Positions 57,006 to 64,000 of a stretch of DNA of 64,000 nucleotides are shown here, in pieces. The stretch covers positions 136,368,306 to 136,432,305 of the forward strand of contig OZ038381.1 in NCBI GenBank assembly GCA_964036045.1. The letters run 5' to 3'. The position numbers were made by a program, and so were the translations under genes. Numbering within the stretch: the stretch's first letter is position 1; each line of letters begins with the position of its first letter. Below the pieces are notes generated by a model. It was not told the DNA's origin. It saw nothing but the letters and a program-made list of their open reading frames with translations, and ran no database searches. The DNA is from Eutreptiella sp. 'Long Island Sound 2002'. Lineage: Eukaryota; Euglenozoa; Euglenophyceae; Eutreptiales; Eutreptiaceae.

Positions 57006-58490
57006 GTGGAAGAAGTTGCCACGCGGCCCAATGTGCAAAGCAATTTGGAGTGGCATTCAGACAATTGTTGCCAAGAGAAGGACAAAATACAAGAATCGTT
57101 TGCCAAAGCAGGAAAAACCGTCCAAGTGAAGCTCGACAAAGCCCACGCTGTCTTCCGGTTGAACAAGCCGATTCCGAAGTCCAAGCCATTTTCCGCGGAC
57201 CATCGTGAAGCTGTCTCCGATGTCTTCCGTGGCCCCGGTGTCGGGAGCAAGACGACGCGTGCATCGAGCTCGCGTACCAACGAAAAGGAAGAAATGATTA
57301 CAATGCTAAATGCTCTTGTGACACCCTCTCGCCTCAACTTGTATAGTGCGACGGCTAGTGGTGATTTATGCCGTGAGGTTAAAAACATGCTTGGTCATGT
57401 TCGTGCAGGATGCATTGTTGATTGCTTTTACGTGGGTTCACAATTGGATGAGATTTTGCATCGTGCTCAGAACCAAGCTGTTATTTCGGGCAATCTTGGT
57501 GTAGCACTCGGAGAAGCATTGCTTGGATTGTTTTTGCATGGTTATAATTCCCGCTTGTTTCAACGGCTATATAAAGAACGGTCCATCAATGAGATTCGCT
57601 TTGACCGCATTTGCCCACATTTGTTGAGGGATCCTCTTTTGAGCCCCATGGATTGTCATGTAATGGATATTGATTTGGCCAAACTAAAACCCCCTAAGGG
57701 TGTGCATTTTGGTATTGTTCCGAATGCTGACTTGGGCGGTTCGGAGTCCAATGCATTGCTTGAGGTTGCTGCAGAGAATGTGACGGAATATGACGAATAC
57801 ACACTTGTGCGTGATGCATTGGAAGGTGTTCATCCGGCTAATATGGAGGCCATTGTGGACGAGGATGATGGTGAGATAGAGGTTAATCTCCCTCAAAAAC
57901 GTCCTCACAACACTCTTTCAGCAGAGGAAAAGGCAGAGGCCAATGCTAAGAAAGCAAAAAACAAGGTGAGTGCCACAGAATATTTGCATTCCAAGAAGCA
58001 ATGTGTCACACGCCTCAAGTGGAATGATTCCGAGAAGGCATTGTTTTCTATCCTTGCTCCTCGCTTTCCCAAAGGTGACTCGGTAGATTTTCCTGCCATG
58101 ACACTTCTCTGGAACCATGTTCTGAAGGCGGATGGTTGGTTTGAGGGTTTGCAGTATGACTTGAATCCACGTGATCGTGTAGCACTCAAGAACCACCATG
58201 ATTATCGGAACAAGAAACAGGCACAGCAAGCTACCCCAGCAGAGGTGCAAGATATGACACAACCGGTTGCCCAACAAGCCACTCAACCCCTACCTCCTCC
58301 CAATCCCACACCATCATCCACACACGCTCCTACACAAGTTGCCAGTGATATGCTTTTGATGATTCAGCAGGTTGATACTCACTTGGCTCAGTTGTATGCT
58401 CGAACTGCATGTGGTGAACAACTTTCGCCAGCTGAGTTGCATCGGTGTAAGCAGCTTTTGGAGTGGCGGGCTCAAGTGTTGAAGAACTAA
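57006..58490 (+). CDS. Transposase exon 2, DDE core and SANT-like C-terminus
   Basis: 494 codons. Begins VEEVATRPN.., then WHSDNCCQE, a probable second catalytic Asp, and VKLDKAHAVFRL, the conserved Asp-x2-His-x3-Arg segment expected after it in such transposases. A region with SQLDEILHRAQ follows, where the third acid is expected. An acidic linker (EAIVDEDDGEIEV) and a Lys-rich nuclear-localisation-like stretch (EKAEANAKKAKNK) lead to a C-terminal Trp-spaced domain (KWNDSEKALFSIL..WNHVL..W) resembling SANT/Myb, likely DNA binding, then a Pro/Gln linker and a short helix. It would cut and paste the surrounding element. Functional only if the exon 1 shift is resolved. Confidence 0.5.
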   Translation: MEEVATRPNVQSNLEWHSDNCCQEKDKIQESFAKAGKTVQVKLDKAHAVFRLNKPIPKSKPFSADHREAVSDVFRGPGVGSKTTRASSSRTNEKEEMITMLNALVTPSRLNLYSATASGDLCREVKNMLGHVRAGCIVDCFYVGSQLDEILHRAQNQAVISGNLGVALGEALLGLFLHGYNSRLFQRLYKERSINEIRFDRICPHLLRDPLLSPMDCHVMDIDLAKLKPPKGVHFGIVPNADLGGSESNALLEVAAENVTEYDEYTLVRDALEGVHPANMEAIVDEDDGEIEVNLPQKRPHNTLSAEEKAEANAKKAKNKVSATEYLHSKKQCVTRLKWNDSEKALFSILAPRFPKGDSVDFPAMTLLWNHVLKADGWFEGLQYDLNPRDRVALKNHHDYRNKKQAQQATPAEVQDMTQPVAQQATQPLPPPNPTPSSTHAPTQVASDMLLMIQQVDTHLAQLYARTACGEQLSPAELHRCKQLLEWRAQVLKN

Positions 58491-58535
58491 GGACATTTCA
58501 CATTTCATGTCTGAGTTTTATGTTCCATGCCTTCA

Positions 58536-58916
58536 GGGTTTGCCTGTGTGAGGTTGGGTTCATTTCATTGTATAAACTGCATAAACTGCTCGAAATGATA
58601 GGACCGGCCCGTTTATATCGTTTTACGCGGTTTGTTCAAGGACCGGTCTGGACCGGTGTGGACCGGTCTTCTGGTAAACTAAAACGAACCGCATAAACTG
58701 AATAAACTGTTCGGTCTGCATGAACTGCTCGAAATGATCGGACCGGCCCGTTTAGATCGTTTTACGCGGTTTGTTCAAGGACCGGTGTGGACCGGTCTGG
58801 ACCGGTCCTCTAAAAAACTAGGACGAACCGCATAAACTGCATAAACTGTTCGGTCTGCATAAACTGCATGAACTGCGTAAACCGGCGTAAAGGGTTTGCC
58901 TGTGTGAGGTTGGGTT
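58536..58916 (+). repeat. GGACCGGT tandem block between 25-bp direct repeats
   Basis: A unit of about 139 bp (CTGCTCGAAATGAT..GGACCGGTC..CGAACCGCATAAACTG) occurs about twice from near 58575 to 58870, with many inner copies of GGACCGGT and ATAAACTG. The block is bracketed by an identical 25-bp sequence at 58536-58560 and 58892-58916 (GGGTTTGCCTGTGTG...). Confidence 0.7.
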
Positions 58917-58971
58917 TGCCACTGCTGAGGTCCGAGTCAAGTCACAAAACCCCTCCCCCATCCCCCCCAAA

Positions 58972-59018
58972 ATATACCCATATGAGCTTTTTGGGTCCCC
59001 AAGATATACCCATATGAG
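58972..59018 (+). repeat. Subterminal direct repeats
   Basis: ATATACCCATATGAG occurs at 58972-58986 and 59004-59018, 32 bp apart, just inside the right inverted repeat. A typical place for transposase-binding repeats. Confidence 0.55.
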
Positions 59019-59043
59019 GGTTTTTCCTTCCACCACATTTAGG

Positions 59044-59085
59044 ATACCCACCTAGCTCCCCCGGTACCCCTCTACCTGGTAACAG
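59044..59085 (-). repeat. Right terminal inverted repeat
   Basis: Complement of the left end: ATACCCACCTAGCTCCCCC then GGTACCCCTCTACCTGGTAACAG. Confidence 0.6.
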
Positions 59086-59421
59086 CATCGCAGACTGCTG
59101 CGGCTGCGGAAGTCGGTTACTGCGTCGCCCCCACGCGACCAGAAGAGAGAGGGTGGTGGTGGACAAACAAACATTGCATGAATGGGATGGAACCCAAGCC
59201 TAAATTCGAATCTATTTGACAATTGAATTGGAAAAATGGACAAAACTTAGTTTGCTCGCCGTCGTAGCTACGCACATGGAAGTAAATTGGCCATACAAGT
59301 TGGGTCAGATGTTTGTGCACATCACGGACCACGTGCTTTGTGTCTCCCCAATAATCCACACGGTCACTGTCATTTCCACGTTCTCGTTGAAGACCTTTTT
59401 CCCCCTTTTGCAACAAAAGGG
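59086..59421. other. No separate gene; upstream region of the SFT2 gene
   Basis: The SFT2 reading frame is open leftward to about 59287 but without an ATG. It may hold the 5' UTR or an upstream exon. No clear TATA box. Confidence 0.4.
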
Positions 59422-59946
59422 ATGCAAATCGTCCTCAACATTAAAGACCAATTCTATACGCAGGAGCCCGAACAAATCTCAGGCACTTGGGATGACGTTG
59501 GCGACTCGTTCTCGCTGAGCACCACGCAGCGCATAGTCGGATGCATTTTGTCATTGTTAATGGGGTCGACGTGCCTGGGATTGGCAATCTTCTTCGTTCC
59601 CATCATCGTCTTCGCCCCAGCAAAATTTGCATTCTTCTTCACTTGTGGCAACATTTTCTTGCTATGTGGCACGATGTTTTTGGTGGGCCCTACAAGGCAA
59701 CTGAAGAGCATGTTCGACAAATCTCGGTTGACCGCCACCATTTTGTACACTACTTCTTTGGTTTTCACCTTAATCGCGGCCATCAAGTTTGGATCGTTGA
59801 TGATGGTGATGTTTTTTACGTGTGTGCAAATCGTCTCTTTTATTTGGTACGTTTTGTCATATATCCCTTTTGCCCGTACCGTGATCAAGACTATTTACAA
59901 TCGCACTTGTAGTTTTCTGGGGTTATTCTTTCGACGTTCCTCTTAA
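59422..59946 (+). CDS. SFT2-family vesicle transport protein, 174 aa
   Basis: The ATG at 59422 is the first in frame. An N-terminal cytosolic segment of about 35 residues (MQIVLNIKDQFYTQEPEQIS..) is followed by SLSTTQRIVGC, then four hydrophobic segments at about 37-64, 68-89, 104-122 and 125-148, with the family hallmarks PAKFAFFFTCGNI, FLVGPTRQLKSMFD, R-x-TATILY and FIWYVLSYIPFAR. Length and topology fit the Got1/Sft2 family, small Golgi membrane proteins involved in fusion of endosome-derived vesicles with the Golgi. It is uninterrupted and is the only confident host gene in the window. Upstream exons cannot be excluded. Confidence 0.85.
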   Translation: MQIVLNIKDQFYTQEPEQISGTWDDVGDSFSLSTTQRIVGCILSLLMGSTCLGLAIFFVPIIVFAPAKFAFFFTCGNIFLLCGTMFLVGPTRQLKSMFDKSRLTATILYTTSLVFTLIAAIKFGSLMMVMFFTCVQIVSFIWYVLSYIPFARTVIKTIYNRTCSFLGLFFRRSS

Positions 59947-62900
59947 AACCAATGCTTTGTGGTTGGGTTGTTGTTTTTTGAAGCTTGTCGCGCCTATCAT
60001 TTGATGAATGGGTTTGCTTTCCTTGGGCCGTTCTTTTCCGTGCGAATTCCTTCATGGCGATTTGCTATCAGGTTTCAACCCACACCCACCCATCCAAAAT
60101 GTTTACCACAAGGGCGGATGATGCCCTTATATCACGTTTGGTCTGCAGTCGCCTCAATGACAGGCGGACTCACAAAGCCTTGCGTTCAAGGTTGTGCGCC
60201 GACCCACAACATCATATGCGCAAGCGAAAATTACCATCTGTATGCTGATTTGGGGGTGAAGAGCACTCGGGACTGGTGGGTAGAAAAATTGACTTTGGAG
60301 GTACGGTGGAATGTGCTCGTACTCAGGGGAGAGGAAGAAAATGGTCAAGGGTTGTTCACTACATGAATGAGACGACCGCGATCCTCCCTAAGCGTTGCCC
60401 AGCCCCAAAAGGTCAATGCACTGTTGATGTTCACCTCATGTGCAACGAACTTCGGTACAAGTCCCAAAGGCTCCCCCGGGGACAGTGGTAAACCCACCCT
60501 ATGGGCGGTTGATTCTTTGAACATTGCAACCATGTGACTTGAGGCTCAAAAGCTTGCCCCCACATTTCACTTGCCAAGGCTCTACCTTGAGACTCTTGCC
60601 TCTATTCCGCCATGAAGAAAAATGACTTACCCATGTCGTGTCTATGTGTGAGGCATGTGTGTTTGGTGTTCGTCATGTGGGATTGTGTATTTTATGAACT
60701 TGTGATCAACCACCAGCGCGTTGTCTTGTTGTTCGTCGCACAAAGCCATGCTTGATTTTGCAGTGGCATCGAGGACACACTGTGTTCAACTTTCATCAAA
60801 CCCCCGAATCCATGCAAGAAGAGACGTGGAAAGTGGGTATTCAAGAGCCTATCCATCGGAATCAACGGGAATCAAAAGTTTGTTCACATACATGGACTTG
60901 ATTAAGGGCACATAAGGGGTTATCTTGGGAGTCTTTGTTTCTCTACAAAAAGCTGTAGTTCAAGCCACCTCGCTCTTTGCATGTGCTTTGTTTGCCTTGT
61001 AATTGAGTGGGTGGAAGTTGAAGCCTCTGTTGAAGCATAGAAGAGACAGATTTGAGATTATCTCAAGACGGTTTGGGAGTGTTGCAATGTTGTCAAGGAA
61101 GTGGCTGTTTTTTGCAACTGGCGAGTGGCAACTTGCAATGAACCCTTGTTGTCAATACGAAAATTGCAGGCCGTTTGGGGTGACGGCCCTTGCTACGGCT
61201 TGCCTCATGTGTCCACAAGGTTTCATGTGCCATCTTCACTTCCTCGCCAAGTCTATCATTGCACCTACTGGCCCGGCCACGTTTGTTGGCCTCTTGACCA
61301 CACACCATCGAATGGGTATAAACACATATGCCTAGAGCAATTGAGGATCTATGGTGCTAGCAACAGTGCTAGGGATCCTTTGAGAGTGGTACAACTGCCC
61401 AGCCAACCTGCATGGTGGAGGAAAGGAACTAGTCGAGGAAATGGCAACTAGGCGGGAGGATGCATTGCAATCGTTGAAGGGAAACAAACTTATGAGGAGT
61501 TGGCTAATTATTGGGTTCATAGGATAGTGGAAGCAACACGGCAAGTGGGCATATCCTCAAAGACCCGCATACCACATCAAGTTCTTTGGCCCAAAGTCAA
61601 GAGGGGGCAGGATCAGCAATTTCTGTAGGGCTCCACCACCATTGCCAAGGAGAAGGGGGCTAGAGAGGAGCACGACATACTCCCAATAGCCCATGCACAC
61701 AAAATAGAGGCTGCAACCCTCAACTGAAAATGGATCTTACCGAGGGTAACACACGAGGGTATGGTGGAGTAGGCATACATGCATATTGGGGGGTTGCTAG
61801 GAACGCATTAGCACTGCCCAACCAATGTAAGGATGACAACACCCTTGACCCAACACTCACCATTCCCTGAAATGGGGGGTGTGATAGCCCAACCTCAGTT
61901 GGCTATCATTGTTGTGAGCATGGTCCTGTTGATCCCCTTGTCTCCGATTGGGGCTCTAAATGTGGAACTTGAGGTCCAAGGTGTGAACATGTGGCAGGGA
62001 GAGTTGGTGTGGATGCTGACTTGTGTCACTGCCACTGCGCCACACACGGTGCCACCCAGTAAGCACCACTCACATAGCATTGCCACCATGCGAACACCAT
62101 TGTCATTGGGCCAGTTAGCCGTCACATAGCTGTGACGTGATGGTCATCAGGTTTCCGAATCCTAAGACGTCATTCAAACAGTTGACAACCATAGGAGAAC
62201 CACTCCTCTACCGAAAAAGTGGACACAATTGAATTTGCAAAATGTGTCTCCCACAATTCTTGCGGGAGCAGTTTCGGTACACAACCCTGTGGGCCTCAGA
62301 TGCTACCTGTCCTGTGTTTCTGATATTTCTTTCGGTTCTTTCTCGGGTGATGATTGCCCTGTGGAGTGGATTGCATCTGATTGGGGTGGCTGCAGGTTGC
62401 AGTCAATAAGACAGTGACATTCACCCATTTGGGCACCTGCACCCTGCCACACCTACTGTCCTGCAAATCCTGTTCTGCATATCTGTACACATAAACACAA
62501 CTTTCCTCCCCACGTTCCGTGAAACATTGTTTCACACTTTGCAACCCCATTTATGGGACCCCAAAGGTTTGTGGCCATTCCGCAGCATATCATGCCACAT
62601 ATCATCCCAAGTATTGAGCGCATATTATCTTGCTTATCATGCGCACCGTTCTACTTGATGCTTCAAATATTTGCACAATTGCTCCTGCATTGTTTGCAAG
62701 AAATGTCTTGTCCCACAGGCTGTGGTCAAGATGTGTTTAACTTTTTCCCCCATTGCACGCAGGATGGAGCACAGCCATTCAGCCTTTCTGTCAGGCCTTC
62801 CAGGTTAGTTGTGACTGTTGCCCAACTGTTTGCGCTGTGTGCGCCTGGTTTTCTGTGGCTTGTTGATGTTCACTATCTCTGATGAGGTTCAATGTGGGTA

Positions 62901-64000
62901 GGAGTCTTTCAGGGGTGGGTTCGTGAACCCGAAGGCGACAAAAATGCAGCATAACAACACTTTCAGGTTTTCATGCATTTTTGGCAAATGGGGGATAATT
63001 CATTCAACACAGGTTGAGGAAGCGTTTTCCTGGGAAGAGGTCGCTTTGGCTGCGCTACAAGTCAAGACAAGTTTGTGCATTGTCTTTGGTGGTGTCCAGA
63101 GAACCCTGGTCAGGGCAGTCCTTTGTGAACCAGTTTTTTTTTTCTCCAAAGGAAGGTCCTCTGGTCCGCCGATTACCAACAGAATTTGGGCAGTTAACCG
63201 TCAACCGGAGTCAGTTGACCACTCGACCACTGTTGATGCGCCACTCACTTCTGTGTTCACTGTTGAACAGTAGCAGAGGAGTTCTTTCCTGTTGAGGATT
63301 GCCCTGTGCAAAGTCCCCGGAGTTGGGGAGGCTGTCATTGGTCCACCTTGTGTACTAATGTCCACGGTGCCAAAGAAAAGTTATCCTGCAGTTGCAGTGC
63401 AGTTGCAGTGGGAAGGTCAGGTTTGGGTTGAGGTGCAGAGTGCTTAGGGCGGGGGGTGGGGACGGCGACGTGCATGGCGAGGTGGGGGGGGGGGGGGCTT
63501 GGGGTAGCTATGGGATTCAGGGCTTCTCAGGCCACAGCCCCCACCCAATGGATTTTAGGTGCAATCTACAGCGATTGTATTCCATTTGCTCACAGTCTCA
63601 GGCCTCTGTACTCTCTGGCTGTGGGAATCCTCCAGCATCTTCTGATCTGTTTCAGTAACTGACACCAATCCCCCAATGCTTGTGGGCACACCCATGCTCC
63701 AAGGTGACATTGCCAAAGCCCATCAGCAACAGCCACAGACACCCATTTGCAGTCTTGGTGGAATTATGGCTCTTAGATGCGCTCTTTGGCCCAGGGCGGA
63801 AGGTCATAAATGGGGGTGTTTATAGGTACAATTGCCACGTTGATATGGCCCACCAAAAAAGCATATTGTTTGGCCAGCAGTACTCTAGATGTTACAGTTG
63901 CACATTGTACAAAAAGGAACCCACCCGCCATGTCAAACGAATGCTCTGCCCAGTGAACACTAAAGGTTCGACCCTAATGAGTTAGGTACAGAGTTTCAGA
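59947..64000. other. No recognisable gene
   Basis: Several frames of 60-135 codons exist on both strands, but none shows a known domain or a clear start and splice structure. A frame near 61464-61629 (plus) reads EGKQTYEELANYWVHRIVEATRQ..., protein-like in composition, and may be an exon or a pseudogene fragment. There is a G tract near 63486-63498. No repeats or RNA genes were seen. Confidence 0.4.

Larger units (their letters stand above)
55674..59085 (+). mobile_element. DNA transposon with terminal inverted repeats
   Basis: The left end 55674-55714 and the right end 59044-59085 are imperfect inverted repeats sharing a perfect 19-bp core, GGGGGAGCTAGGTGGGTAT (55696-55714, and complement at 59044-59062). 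Outside the core both ends read CTGTWRC at the tip. Between them lie a transposase gene in two exons, a cluster of GGCTTAAGCC palindromes, a tandem GGACCGGT-rich block and short subterminal repeats. I could not identify a convincing target duplication, so exact ends are approximate. Confidence 0.6.

Noticed and set aside
58536-58916. CRISPR-like array
   Set aside because: Units are about 139 bp, only about two copies, with internal short repeats and no spacer pattern; the host is a eukaryote.
59959-60366. 135-codon ORF downstream of SFT2
   Set aside because: No domain, no start context, and mixed composition; not supported as a gene.

Overview
This is a window of nuclear DNA from a eukaryote. 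It has spliceosomal GT-AG intron signals, Ty3/gypsy chromovirus-type retrotransposons with chromodomains, a DNA transposon, and one clear host gene for a Golgi SFT2-family membrane protein. The species cannot be named from the sequence. The mix of elements would fit an alga or another protist, but that is inference. About 80 % of the window is transposable-element DNA.

Layout. 1-1733 is G/T-rich low-complexity DNA with imperfect tandem repeats. 1734-3779 (minus) is a truncated Gag of one retrotransposon family. 4077-4265 (plus) is the chromodomain tail of another element. 6462-54696 is a deep nest of LTR elements. 54697-55673 is featureless apart from a hairpin. 55674-59085 is a DNA transposon with 19-bp core terminal inverted repeats and a two-exon DDE transposase gene carrying one frameshift. 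59422-59946 is the SFT2 gene. 59947-64000 has nothing I can name.

The nest reads as stacked insertions, with junctions visible. A family-2 element 'R' (minus; LTR 53905-54696) has a second family-2 element 'L' (minus) inserted in its gag. L's 5' LTR is split by family-1 element 'B' (plus; 26133-52944; flanked by AGTAT on both sides). L's gag is split by family-1 element 'A' (plus; 12257-25219). L's gag-protease junction is split by a small element 'F3' (8037-10158; GTGA target duplication). B's pol is split by family-1 element 'C' (minus; 34990-48473). C's 5' LTR is split by a small element 'F4' (44384-46292; ATAA target duplication; LTRs differ at about one base).

How the parts work. Family 1 has roughly 2.35-kb LTRs, an initiator-Met tRNA primer site, and a Gag-Pol reading frame interrupted by one conserved UAG followed by stem-loop potential, so Pol is probably made by stop-codon readthrough. 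Its Pol order is protease, an extra domain with a TDVFAS motif, reverse transcriptase, RNase H, integrase, chromodomain. Family 2 has the same primer site, a CCHC Gag, a related VELFAS module after the protease, and an LTR that contains a tRNA-Lys-like sequence. F3 and F4 are short non-autonomous LTR elements with no useful coding capacity. Both lack a tRNA primer site. In each, the first 12 nt after the 5' LTR are the perfect reverse complement of a 12-nt LTR segment that is followed by GTGCAA. This is the arrangement expected for Tf1-type self-primed reverse transcription, and it is the most striking observation here.
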